A DNA stretch of 64,000 nt from Tricholoma matsutake (lineage: Eukaryota; Basidiomycota; Agaricomycetes; Agaricales; Tricholomataceae): the NCBI GenBank assembly GCA_026075535.2, contig AP026544.2:11780001-11844000 (forward strand), read 5' to 3'. The first letter of the stretch is position 1. Each line of letters opens with the position of its first letter. Below the pieces are notes generated by a model. That model saw only the letters and a list, made by a program, of their open reading frames with translations, did not search any database and was not told where the DNA came from. Positions 42,082-53,135 of this stretch are shown here, in pieces. Made by a program: the position numbers and the translations under genes.

Positions 42082-43196
42082 TCGCTGCGAATAGGAAAAT
42101 CCTGCTCCTCTACAACTTCCAGCTTAACCTCCTCTGCAACTTGATCCTTCGCTTCCTCAACATCTACAAGTGCCAACAGATCTTGCAGGAGTTCGTCTCG
42201 TCCCTCGGGGGTGAGCATGCGGATATCCTGACGATGGGGACACGCTCCAGCCCTGTGTCCAGGTTCCCCACAACGGTAGCAGAGATCCAACTTACGTGCA
42301 CGGCTGCGGGCTGCATCAACATCCATTGGTACTGGGACATTGACGGCTGGTGTGGGAGTTTGACGAGCAGGAATGGGGTTAGGGCGGGGGAGGCTTCGAT
42401 TGAAGGTGTAGGGTGTATGAGTGGTAGTTGGAGCACGGAATGCAGCATTAAACGCCGCATTTGTGAGTCGGTTCTTGTCACAGAGTGAAGCAGCTTCATA
42501 CCAAGCAAGGATATCATCGTCTGCTGGGCGCCCTTCCAACATCTGTGCAATCTGGTCCTGAATTTCTCGGTTGAGTCCCCGTCGGAACTTCACCACCACT
42601 GGTAACCCACTCCCATACCCTGCCATGTCCACCAAATCCTTGAACTCATCGATATAGTCGTCCACGGATCGACGTCCCTGGTGGTAAGTGGATGACTCAA
42701 GTCGTGTCACTGCTCGGTGGCGTTCATTGAGGGGGCAGAAGTGGCGTACGAACTCAGCTCGAAAGTCACCCCAAGTGGAGAAAGGTAGAGAACCGAGTTC
42801 TTTAGTTTGACGTAGGATACGGTCCACATAGAGATAGGCGCGTTCAGATTTCATGTATGTGAAGGCCCAATAAATTTTTGCAGCCTCATCGATGAATTGA
42901 TGCGACTGGAGACTAATGTATAACTCACAGGAATTAAGGAATGCACGTCCCTGCGCACGTGCACCATTAAATTCGGCGGGGGGGGACGGTTTGATCTGGG
43001 CACGTTCCTTAGTGGACGCATTTGGCAAAACATCGTTGTTGGGTGCGCTTGGAGTCGTGAAGGGGGAACTATTAGTCGTAGGGTTAGCCTGGAGGGTCCT
43101 AACGAAGTTTTCAATCGTAGATTTAAGCGAGTCGATTTGCGCGCGCATTCCGGAAACGTCGCTTTCAAGCGCGTCGAAGCGTTCTGATGCGTCCAT
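42078..43196 (-). CDS. marY1-like gag
   Basis: 372 aa. Residues 1-45 form an amphipathic helix of the type that starts many gag proteins (SDVSGMRAQIDSLKSTIENF). The gag core follows (DFRAEFVRHFCPLNERHRAV) and a CCHC zinc knuckle CYRCGEPGHRAGAC at 306-319. An acidic tail ends at TGA 42078-42080. pol lies in the -1 frame and overlaps the stop. Intact. Confidence 0.9.
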   Translation of the reverse strand: MDASERFDALESDVSGMRAQIDSLKSTIENFVRTLQANPTTNSSPFTTPSAPNNDVLPNASTKERAQIKPSPPAEFNGARAQGRAFLNSCELYISLQSHQFIDEAAKIYWAFTYMKSERAYLYVDRILRQTKELGSLPFSTWGDFRAEFVRHFCPLNERHRAVTRLESSTYHQGRRSVDDYIDEFKDLVDMAGYGSGLPVVVKFRRGLNREIQDQIAQMLEGRPADDDILAWYEAASLCDKNRLTNAAFNAAFRAPTTTHTPYTFNRSLPRPNPIPARQTPTPAVNVPVPMDVDAARSRARKLDLCYRCGEPGHRAGACPHRQDIRMLTPEGRDELLQDLLALVDVEEAKDQVAEEVKLEVVEEQDFPIRSE

Positions 43197-43362
43197 GTCG
43201 CTAGGGAGCGCGTTTGGCGAAAATGGCGGCGCAATAAAGGCGAGAGTATCTGGAACGGTGTGTAGGGACTCTGTGGAGCTTTGGGAAGCGTCGTCCAGTC
43301 CGTACCTGCCTATTTTGGGCAGCGCGTTCGCGATTTTCGGGCCTTAGGGGAGAGTTTTCTAC

Positions 43363-43788
43363 TATAAGGGCAACCTAAGCCTCTAGCAAAGGGAAATCCG
43401 AAGTTAAAATTATACTACATAATACAGGCATTGGGGGCGCACCTAGCAAAGGGAAATCCGAAGAGAAAACTCTAAGGATCCCCTTGCCGATGCCCAGTAT
43501 ATGTGAAGACGACAAAAATCAAATATAACCTAAAAATAGAAAAAGGCGGAGATAGGTGGATCAAGGCCGCCGAATGACATCATACCAAGGGGTATGTGTC
43601 GGAAGGGGTACTCCGCCTCTAAATATAAAAGTGTCAACATATACAAACATGATAGCAAGGGAAAATTAGTAATAAAATCCGGAAAAATCATAGAAAATGA
43701 AGAATAGAAGGAAATGAGGTGGGGAAAAATATGGGACGAACATAAAAAATAGGAAAAACACACAGGGCACCCCCTTAGTCCCCTTACA
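43363..43788 (-). repeat. marY1-like 5' LTR
   Basis: 426 bp, pairs with 37742-38167. The two differences (T against C near 37890 and C against T near 37938) are both at CpG sites. No ordinary tRNA primer site is obvious immediately inside it. Confidence 0.9.
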
Positions 43789-43793
43789 CACCC

Positions 43794-44110
43794 TCGCTAC
43801 AAATGTGAGACGGTGGGCTGTTTTTTTTTCAACTCTTTTTCTTTTTTTACCCCCTTAGCAATACCCCACCGCTGTGAGCACCTGCTTGCAGGGTGCAATT
43901 GTTAAATAGTTTTATTTACTATATAATAGAATTTATTTAGCTCATAAAACCAGTCAAAACCAGTCTAAACTGGTTAACCAAACCAATGAGGACTGGTCTT
44001 CATCAGTTCGGTTATGGTCCATATGACTTAGGGTAGTGGTCTAGACCAGTTAACCCTCCTAGGGGTCGAAAAACCGGACCAAACCAAACCTTAAAACACT
44101 AAAAATACTT
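43794..44110. mobile_element. Right part of the cargo-bearing element interrupted by marY1
   Basis: A tail hairpin, a GTGAGC-ACCT-GCTTGC hairpin (43872-43893) and then an array of AACCAGT / ACTGGTT motifs (43950-44075) that looks like yet another subterminal repeat set. The end is not defined. Its left part is 37290-37741. Confidence 0.45.
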
Positions 44111-45040
44111 GTAGGAAAGGGTCAACAGCTGGTACCTCAACTAGCTAGATTGTGATACATGAGATTGAAAAGTCATTGTGTACAATTGTTCAAGAAAACA
44201 AAAGGACTTTATACTGCCCTGTCCAGATATTATTCTTCCTTAGAGCTTGCCATGCACCTATGGAACATCTGAAACCTTGCAGGAGTGGGTCAGTGCTGTG
44301 TCAAACATATGGTAAGATGGATCATGCACTGATGCATTGACTGACAGAATTGCAACATATAATATTGCCATGTGTTTATGGAAATGATATGATGCTACAA
44401 TTCACATTACTCAAAGAAACCCCAATACATGTTCCTCAAAACACATCCCTTCCACACCCCTCCAACACGTCCACAACACATCCCTACTGCCCCCCAGCAG
44501 CCACCTCAGCTACTCATCTAGCAGCCACTCCAGCTCTACCTTCAGCATGCTGCCCCTGGCATCCCAATCCTGCCCCAGCACCCCCCCTGGCACTCTCCCC
44601 AGCTCATACCCCAGCTTCCTCAGCTCCTGCCCCTGCAGGGCCCTTTGAATGTTTGCATTTGTGGACCCTCTCATCATAATGATTAATGTCTTCTGTCGTA
44701 CTAGTAATATCAATTTACAAAATCATCTACATGCAAACTTGAAATTCAGGGTCAGAAAGAGGATTCTAACTGTATATCGAATGAAACTCACAAATATCAC
44801 TCTTTTCGATCATGGTTTTTGTACACTCCATGGTTTTCTAAGAAAATATATGATAAGTAAATTACACAAAAGATGGATGAATAACTCACACCAATCAAAG
44901 CTTACAATATTGGTTGTGAAACAGGGTGTGAGAAGACCAGTACCATCCACCATTTGGGTATGCCTCAGGTGACAAGACAACAGGGTAGATGTGGAGGGTG
45001 AAGCGGGAGCATCCTCCACACTGTCCAGTGGCAGCAGTGC
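44111..45040. other. Unassigned
   Basis: Pro/Ala-rich low-complexity frame at 44440-44640 and no recognisable domain. Possibly the 3' flank of the cargo element plus unique sequence. Confidence 0.35.
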
Positions 45041-45446
45041 CTGTTGAGATTCACACAACTGATGCATTTGATGCGTGTTCTATTCTTGGAACATCACTTT
45101 GATGCACAAGACAAACACAGTATGTGATCGGCTGAGATCAGCTTCTGTGATGCGCATGCTAACATTAGCACTTCCCTTTGATGCATTCACACAAATGCAT
45201 CACAGATACCTTTTCTCTTGTCTCCCCTTTATTAGACTGAACATGTATATATACAGGTAGATAGATACATGATCACCTCAGTCACTTATACAAGGACTGA
45301 GGTGAGCATTGCCTAAATACTATTCACAGAATGATAATTACTGTACCTTAGTTTATTCTCATATATTCTAGGTACAGTCTCGTGTACTAGTCACTTATAC
45401 AAGGACTGAGTTTATTCTTGTATATTCTAGGATTGATTTTCTACAG
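45041..45446 (+). repeat. Probable copia 5' LTR
   Basis: Candidate LTR from TGTTGAGATTC to TTTTCTACA, with a TATA-like TGTATATATACAGG near 45244 and an internal duplication (TCACTTATACAAGGACTGAG twice, 45281 and 45390). The right end is supported by the primer site that follows. The left end is a guess. A similar end (AGGATTGATTTTCTATAG) at 49022-49041 may be a second, truncated LTR. Confidence 0.45.
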
Positions 45447-45460
45447 GTTATGGGCCACTG
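45447..45460 (+). promoter_or_regulatory. Primer binding site resembling half-tRNA initiator Met
   Basis: GGTTATGGGCC follows the LTR end and, but for one base, is complementary to the anticodon stem-loop of initiator tRNA-Met. Drosophila copia and Ty5 use that half-tRNA primer. Confidence 0.5.
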
Positions 45461-45477
45461 CCATCACTTCTAAGCAA

Positions 45478-46443
45478 TGGTAAAAAATCTCCTAGCCACT
45501 CAGCGTTATCTGTACATCATTTCCTTTGATGGACAATCCGATCACTTTCCCATTTTGGATCATGGACTGTCCTTTGTGCAATCAGTCCTCTCGCCTTCCC
45601 ACAAATCTATTTTTTTGGTCTATTACGAGCATGCTAGACACTACCCCTCCCTCGGTTACTTTGATCAAGCTCTCTGTACAATATTCCGGTGAGAAACTTG
45701 ACAAACTCAAGTCAAACTACAAAGAATGGTGCAAGGAAATTACTATCACTCTTTCACTGAATGGTCTCTACGAATATGTTACTGGCAAAATTCCCACACC
45801 TACTGCCTCTGAACCTTGAGTGCTGATTAACTGGAAGGCCAACTCCCATCTTGCATATGTGTTCATTGCATCCAGCATTGCCCCATCTGAGTGCCCTTTC
45901 ATTGACATAGAAAAGGCTACAACTGTAAACTGGGAGGCACTTCGTAAATGACACCAGAATGAGGGTCCTGTTTGGCAGGTCCAGTTATTACAATAAGTTC
46001 TCACCACCCAATGCAGCACTGACACTCCCCTTCCTGAGATGGCCAACAAAATTTGTGCCCTCATTGAGCATGCATTCACTATGGGGGACATGAAACCCTA
46101 CCTCCTTTGTTGCATTGTCCTTTTGAACTCCCTCAGTGGAAATTTTCCTCATGCACAATCAATTATTTCTTGTGACATCGCTGCTTCCATGAAGGAATTC
46201 CCTTATACATCGAAAGATATCTGCCTATTCCTGGAAAACAAACAGTCGCTCCTTGAGAACGACCACCACACAGATTCCAGGTCATCTGTAGCTCTCACCA
46301 CTTGTGCTAAATTGACCAAGCCATTTAATGGGCTGGTTTGTGGGAATCCCAATTGCAAAAAAGCAGGACATTCAACTGAGTACTGCATTAAAGTAGGGGG
46401 AGGAATGGCTGGGAAGACAATTGAGGAGTCTGTGGCAGCCCAG
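45478..46443 (+). pseudogene. Copia gag
   Basis: Starts near ATG 45478 and reads through several frames: DKLKSNYKEWCKEITITLSL near 45698, the gag core, and a CCHC-type knuckle at about 46335-46380 (CGNPNCKKAGHSTEYC) followed by GGGMAGKTIEES, typical of basidiomycete copia gags. Frameshifts and stops near 45590, 45817, 45950 and 45993. H5 cuts it at 46444; no protease or pol follows. Confidence 0.75.
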
Positions 46444-47360
46444 CAGTAATTTACACTCCCCCACCTATTCTGATCCGACTCTCTGGAATCCAGTTATTCT
46501 GACTGGATTCCACTGGAGTCCAATTATTCCAACCAGATTCCACTGGAGTCCAGTTATTCTGACCAGATTCCAGTTATTCCAGACTCCAAGTTATGCATGT
46601 TTAGTTTAATTAACTGACAGTATACAACAGTAGAAAGTCAAGTCAAACTTTGAGTCCTGAAGTTCCTCAGTTGCCTACAAAATTAATTGGTGCAAAGCAA
46701 GGATTGAACTCAAGGCCTCATGATAAAGTAATCATGTGATAAACCAAACACAATGCTCAACCAGTTGAGCCACAGGAGACTTATTAACTAGCTATTATAA
46801 AGTTTATTTCTGACACTCAAACTCACAACTTCATTTTTTTGAAGTAGATAATTAAGATCGATTTTAAAAAAATTTAAGCCCATCCCTCGCAGGGGATGAT
46901 TTGATTATATATATACATAAAACTAACCCCTCACATTCAGCACGAGGGGGGAGGTAAAAACGTCAAGAAAAAAAAAACCGAGAATGAGAGACATTCCTCT
47001 CTTTGTTTAACCCCCACTGCCTCTCAGCTTAGTTTTTATTTATTTATTTTGTTTGTGGCAAACCATATGTACAGGATCATATACAGTATTTTACCTATTC
47101 CTAGCATACCCCCAGAGCACCTCCAATGTATCTAGGACCTGGATGCAACACCTATGTATATATTTATTATGTAACCAATTTTATTACTCCTTCCTTCCTA
47201 TCTTCCAGCCTTAATTCTAATATTGTTCTCCAGTGTGGTGGCAGGCATGTAAGTTGGGGCTGTGGGTGTTGATGAAGTGGTGGTGGTGGTAGAGTGATGG
47301 TTGATGAGGGAGGGTGGCATTGTTGTTGAGCTGAGTGAGTGATGATTGATGAGCTGGCAG
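46444..47360 (-). mobile_element. H5: H-family element, inverted (right edge approximate)
   Basis: The outer TIR CAGTAATTTACACTCCCCC is at 46444. Inside it are subterminal TGGATTCCA / TGGAGTCCA repeats (46466-46590), a minus-strand tRNA-like promoter, the GC-rich tail hairpins (46878-46950), and cargo matching the reverse of H1 4283-4360 (near 47270-47355). So its tail faces left. No opposite TIR or duplication was found. Confidence 0.55.
46701..46772 (-). promoter_or_regulatory. tRNA-like Pol III promoter in H5 tail
   Basis: Minus strand: A box TGGCTCAACTGG (46761-46772) and B-box-like GAGTTCAATCC (46701-46711), again facing the nearby TIR. Confidence 0.55.
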
Positions 47361-49043
47361 TGCAAGTCCCTCTTCAGCATTTCCTGAGACTCATGTATTG
47401 CGCAAAGCCTGCTGGGTGAATAGTGTTCACTTACCATTAACTGTTTGATTATGTTGTTCCAAGGAACCTTACCTTGAGTCCCCAGAAGTTGAGGTGTGAC
47501 ATAGAAAGCATGCACCGTGAAAGCTAGCTTGGTGAACTGTGTCACTACCTATGGTTTTAGCAGGGTCCTCAGTGCCCTCATTGATCACTCCAAGTCCACG
47601 ATGGAAATGACGTTGTTAGATTCATAATATAGAAATATGAGTGTATGTCCAAAGAAAGTCATATGCCTTGTATTTAATTCGATGAAAATATCACTAGAGT
47701 ATGCCCCTAATCCTGAGACACAAGGTCTTCTAGCTGATCTACACCTCCCTTGTGCCTGGACCACGCTGATATGATAACTGTTGAACTACCTTCTCACCAC
47801 CCCAATGACAAAAAAGTTAGCCTTGATACTTAATAAAGAAAGGATATTCCTCAAGGATAGACCACCAGCACAGGCCCATGAAGGTCTGAAAAGCCTAGTC
47901 AGGATAGAGTCTGTTGTACATGCTCACAGGTGGATTGACATCGATGACAACCTCTCTCATATCCTGGTGGTAAAGGCGAGTGATATATGACTTATTTGTG
48001 TGTGGGCTAGGAGGTCAGATACAAAGGAGATATGGTCCACATTCTTCAATGCAGTCTAGTTCTGGGTCAGGACCATATATCTGATAATGGTGAGACAAAG
48101 GTTGCAGTGCATGAGGGTGTGAAACTCATCCCCCACCTCTCTCCCATGCCCTTGGGACGCTATAGGGCAGGCCCAAAATGGAAGTCCATCGTGTTGTGTG
48201 GCTGACATGTGACTGGGCAATTTGTCTTGTGAGGTAACTGCGGCATGAGTTAGTTACCTTCGACGCAAAGTCTAATGACATATGCACAAATAAGAGATTT
48301 GATACTAAAAGGTATCATCATTTGCTGAGTGGTTGTGGCCATGGTGGTGGTGGTGTGTTCAGAAGTGGTTGTATTGTTGTTTATTTGCTCAGAATTGCGA
48401 ACATCCTTGTCTCAAAACCACAATCATGATGACATGGATGTCAACCACCATCCCAGGACCCCTCCCCCATCTATTTTCAGGGTTATTTCTTGACATTCTC
48501 CCACATCTCCTTCTTTGCTCTCCCTACCATGGGCTCAAGGGGATGAGTTCAAGAGACTGATGATAGTGGCCTCGAGACGCAAAGATTGGCCTGCTTGCTT
48601 AATCAGTGCTGGGGATGACAAAGAAGACCTGCAAAATGTGTTGATTTCAGTTCTTTCTGCCCTTGTGTGGTTAGTACTGTCAGAGATGGCTCTGCAAAAG
48701 AGCATTATCATTCCTGCAATGTCCCAGGCTATGGAGTTTGTACAGAGCTTGAATGACTGTGAGGTTGAGGAATGGAAGAATGTGGTACAGAATGGAGATT
48801 GGGTGGGCCTGATTACACATCGTACATGCCTTTCTTGCTTCCAATGATATATATTTGTAATTGGTACTGGCACAGCAAAACTTCAGAAACCAGCTGAAGA
48901 TCTGTCTGTTGCTGGACAAGCTGAAGAGATTGGGAACATGCAAGCTTTGTTTTTCTTTATCTCTCCATTTACTTACTGTACCTCTTTACTTACTGTACCT
49001 ATAGTTAAACTCTGATTACACTAGGATTGATTTTCTATAGTCT
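47361..49043. other. Unassigned sequence with short coding-like pieces
   Basis: Frames of 60-110 codons on the plus strand (47781-47990, 48515-48847) show no family I know. The second (EFKRLMIVASRRKDWPACLI) precedes the transposon-like segment at 49044 and may belong to it. Confidence 0.3.
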
Positions 49044-49570
49044 GTGTCAATAATTTGGGAGCTTATACCCTGGAATACTCAATTTGCCCAATATGGCCAT
49101 GTGCACCAGCTGGAGGGTGGTGATGTTATGCATGCTTGTGACTTTGTTCCACTCAGATCTGACAGTCGAGATATGTCATTTGTCCAGGTAAGCCTCCCAT
49201 CACACTATTTTGTGCATATTAACTTACTCATCCTCCAGTATCAACTTGCCATTGACAAATTTGCTCATGTTGAACACCAGAGTTTGATCTGCAAGATTTC
49301 TTTGGGAAAATCCTCTGCTCTGTCATTGTCGATATCCCTCACTCCCCTATACATAACATTGAGGCCGATTCTTTCATCTATGCATTCATCAATCAGGTCA
49401 AAATTTCAGAGCCACCCAGTAATCAATGTGGGATCAACTACTATGAGGACTTGGGGCCTATGGAATTTGTTGATCTCAATCAGATAAAATGTGTAGTTGG
49501 GCGCATTAAGGACCATGGGAGGTGGTCCATTATTGACCAAAGTAGATTACTATCACAGGCTGTAGCTGAA
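49044..49570 (+). pseudogene. C-terminal segment of a basidiomycete CACTA/Plavaka-type transposon protein
   Basis: Reads FAQYGHVHQLEGGDVMHACD and DSRDMSFVQ, an intron-like gap starting GTAAGCC at 49189 with AG before YQLAIDKFAHVEHQ, then after a frameshift VDLNQIKCVVGRIKDHGRWS. I remember this block as a conserved C-terminal part of such proteins in agarics, from memory only. Disrupted; no catalytic region nearby. Confidence 0.5.
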
Positions 49571-50309
49571 TGCAATTAAATTTCTGTTATGTCATGAGAG
49601 TCATGAGAGTGCACAGAGAAGGCCATGTAAATAGTTTCGGAATGGGTGCCTTGTGCAGTGGAACAAGTGAGTGGAAGAAGAAGAGGCTCAACAATGTGGT
49701 GAAGTTGCAAGCATGGTGACATGGGCTGAGGGAGGAGAGGATGGTGGGAGAAGTGATGAGGAGATGCTGGCAATTTGGTCGGGTAGAATGTGTGAGGGTG
49801 AGGGTATGTTTTGTTCTATTTTGAATGAAGGTTGACTGACATTGGGTTGGATATTTTGTTTGGGCTGGTGAGGAGTGGTGAAGCTGATAGTTGGCTTGTA
49901 CTTGTATGATAAGCTTGTTTCTTGCTTCTGCATTCCATGTCAAAATTGCCGCTGTGAGTCCAGCATCCCTGTGTTATCTCTGGGGCATGCTGACCTTACT
50001 TGCAGTTTGCCATCTGCCATTTCCCACCTTGAAGTTCTTGATATTCTCCTATCCTCCATTGCAACTAAAAACTCTGATGGTGTTCATGGCCTGCACATCA
50101 TCAGCAGCAATGACCCCAGCACCTGCCCCTGCTGCCACGAGCCATTGCTCGTGGGGTGCATAGCAGGTGCTAGCAGATGGCAATGACGGGTGGCAGTGGT
50201 GGTGAATGGCTAACAGAAACAACATGCAAATGATGGCCCTACACACAGAGAGTTAAAGTATGAAAAGCTGACTTGGGAAACATCCTTTAGAGTTGTGAAA
50301 AAATGAACC
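49571..50309. other. Unassigned, with one cargo hairpin
   Basis: A perfect hairpin CCACGAGC-CATT-GCTCGTGG lies at 50137-50156, followed by GGTGCATAGCAGGTG, as in H-family cargo. The rest is unremarkable A/T-rich sequence. Confidence 0.4.
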
Positions 50310-50575
50310 CCCCACTAATCCCCTAGATGTCAGAAAATCACATACAGAAACATCCTGTCTTTCAGATGAAATTAATATCCTTTCAGATTGAAAACTAACC
50401 CTAGAAGTCAGAAAATCACAAGCTGAAACATCAAATCTTTTTGATGATATTCATACCCCCCCTAGATTAAAAACATCCCCTAAATGTCAGAAAATCACAT
50501 ACAAAGTAACAAAAACATCCTGTCTTTCAGATGAAGTTCATACCTTCCTGTTGGATTAAAAACATCCCCCACTTT
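50310..50575 (+). repeat. Tandem repeat of about 80-110 bp, three degenerate copies
   Basis: Each unit has GTCAGAAAATCACA, then AACATC and TCTTTCAGATGAA, then CATACC or AATATCC. Units start near 50333, 50405 and 50487. Confidence 0.6.
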
Positions 50576-51326
50576 TCATTCTTTTGTGAAATGAAATTTC
50601 ATCCCATTGACATATGGAAAATTTACACATGAATTCCATACCCTAAATGGCTTAAATATATGGGCTGAAAATTCATCCAAAATTCATCCACCACAAATTC
50701 AGCCATTTAAATTAGAAAATTCATGTTTTGGCACTTAGATGGCTGAAATTGCTACCGTGCTGGGTCCACAGTGATACTTTGTGCAACAATAGCGTAATTC
50801 TCTTGACTAGTACTGGCTAGTAAATTATTAGACCATCTTATACACCACAACTATTCAAGTGCACCAAATCAATTTTATAATGGCTATGTACTGTGGCTAG
50901 TATTATGCACTTGTCCAAGTGAATGCATGATTTGAGTGGTATTTTGAGGGGATGGGTCAATGTGGTGGAATTCAAAATCCAGTGCTTAGTCATGGAAACT
51001 TCCAAAATAGGCAGTGATCAAATCTTATTTGCAACACCAAAACAGGATGGTTACACCTAGGACTTGTATTTCAATGGGACATATCATAGCAATTCCAGAA
51101 TACTATTGCATTTAAAATAGGGACATCACACCTGAGATTACAGATGTTCAAAGCTACAGTATCAAAAGATGGGATCTCATGTCTTACCTTCTATTTCCAC
51201 ATAAACAGACCTTGTTCAGCTACTTCTTACACCCTAACTCTAAAATCAAAGCCGAGACCTTAAACAGACTGACGGGACCATCACCATCCACAATGATAGC
51301 AGTCAGGACACCTTCCCGGTGTATCT
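50576..51326. other. No feature recognised
   Basis: A/T-rich; short repeats of AAATTCATCC near 50665-50690 only. Confidence 0.35.
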
Positions 51327-52667
51327 TCACCAACTGTTAGACATCTGCTCATTGTACCAAGCAGGCATTATATTCCACTCTTGATGCTGGTGGGATTTGG
51401 GCACTGCATTGATGCTAGCATATGCACCAGTTGCATCAATTGAAGTAAAGCAGAGATATAAACAACCTATCCTGTAGACAATGGAACACTGTGCTTGCAG
51501 CTGTATTTGCAGAGGAAAAATCACCACTAGCTGCCTTTGAGTTAGCATTAACAGTGAGTTGGAGCACCTCCTTTGCCAATTGAAGACAGTCGATCCATCC
51601 AGGTGTGCTCTCGTGAGGCTTTTTCTCTGCCTTGGCTTTCCTAGTAGATATGCATCAATTCCAAATATGTAAGCCTGGAGAATGACCCAAAATATGAATT
51701 CGGCAGCAGGCCAAAGACTGAGAATGAACTTTGAAGAGTCGATACCCTCAAGGGGAGGAATGGTGAGGGTGTTGAAGGAACAGATGCCCTGATTCATTTT
51801 TGCCTTGCAAACGCCCTGAGCGAATGTAGGAGGTTTGGTACTGCCATCAAACCAAAAGAACTCGAACAACGTCCTGTCGGAAAGAAAACCATATATTGGG
51901 AAGGAGTTGAAGCCCAGGCAAGCGTTGGAGTAGTCACAGGCTAGGATGACTCAATGAGAAATGGAGGCAATGTGTTGCTTTGATTACCATCGGATTCCGC
52001 AATGACCTGCACTATGACATTCCATCGCTCTTCAGCATCTCCAATCTTGACCTTAACTTCCACAAATATGATAGTAATCCCTCTGAACAACTTGTAATGG
52101 TGTTCTATCTGGCCTTTGGTCATCATATGTCCAGGTATGATAGATTCCAGTGTGTTCTTGATCAACAGCTTAAAATGCCAGATAGCCCGGCTCCAGAGCT
52201 CAAATAGCAAGATTAGGCGCTTAATGACAGGACATAGGATTAACAGAACATACAGGTGCAAGGTATCATGACCTGGCTTCCTCATTTTTGTGCTCAGAAG
52301 GGGGCCCATACTCCTGCATATTGCTCTGAATCTCCTCAACTATCTCCTTGAAAAGGTCGGAGAGGATGCGAGCACAATTGATGTCAAACTTTGGAGCATC
52401 TAGAAACTGTCGAACAGGATTGAGACCCACGAAATGCACAATATTCTTGTATTTGACCTTGGAAAAGCTGACATTTAAAGCCTTGTCTAGTTGTGAAACA
52501 TCGTTTACTAGCTTGGCCTTGGCAGAAATGAAGGATCCCACACCTTCGATCCTGGCCTTCAGCTCATTGAGGTCACAATCATATTTCCCCATCAGGTATA
52601 TCACAGCAAGCTCCGCAGAGCCTTGAGATGCAATAGCAGACTTGAGCACTTTGGAAAGATCATTCAT
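51327..52667 (-). pseudogene. Decayed hypothetical gene with an E-x-K motif, agaric-specific family
   Basis: Met at 52667 opens 133 codons (NDLSKVLKSAIASQGSAELA.., later VHFVGLNPVRQFLDAPKFD). After a stop or splice at about 52266 the gene continues in another frame with GHMMTKGQIEHHYKLF, FVEVKVKIGDAEERWNVIVQ and VIAESD, a short intron (about 51950-51996), then FEFFWFDGSTKPPTF. I recall this order from an expanded, uncharacterised family in agarics. The EVK and following Q..E could be a PD-(D/E)XK nuclease-like core; that is inference. At least one in-frame TGA indicates decay. Confidence 0.5.
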
Positions 52668-53135
52668 AGGCAGTGGTTCTGTCTCACCATGTTGTCATTT
52701 CCTTGTAGGTGGATCCATGGTGCTCAGACAATGAGTAGGCAAACAAGAGACATGACACAATCGATGTCACGGTAATCTCTTATGGAAAACATGACCATGA
52801 CTGAACCACTGCACAGTTGACATCAGCAAACTCTGGTCAACCTACACAGCATTACATAGCACTGCATAGTGCCATAGCACTGTAGCATGGTTCTTTAGTT
52901 TTTTAGAAGGCCATAGCACCCTGTCATGTCTATGTATTGCATGGTGATAGCTACATCTGTAATGATGGTGATGTACAAACACTTTGGCGACAACTTTTGA
53001 CATGAACCTCACACAGCCTCAAGAACTCTGGCTCAACTTCAAGTAATCGAAGCCAAGGTTGAGCCCTGGAACCTGGAACTATATGTCAAAGAAGCGAAGT
53101 CACAGTGTCTCTGCAGAGTTCATTGGCCATTTTGG
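52668..53135. other. Intergenic; no gene seen
   Basis: Contains short direct repeats of CATAGCACTG (52854-52885). The last 80 bases may encode the start of the transposase that follows. Confidence 0.35.

Larger units (their letters stand above)
37742..43788 (-). mobile_element. marY1: marY1-like Ty3/gypsy chromovirus, nearly intact
   Basis: 6047 bp, flanked by CACCC on both sides (37737-37741, 43789-43793), with LTRs of 426 bp that differ at only two sites, both CpG transitions. These dimensions equal those I recall for marY1 of Tricholoma matsutake, hence the symbol. gag and pol are open apart from one nonsense codon. It is inserted in H-type cargo. A very recent insertion. Confidence 0.85.
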
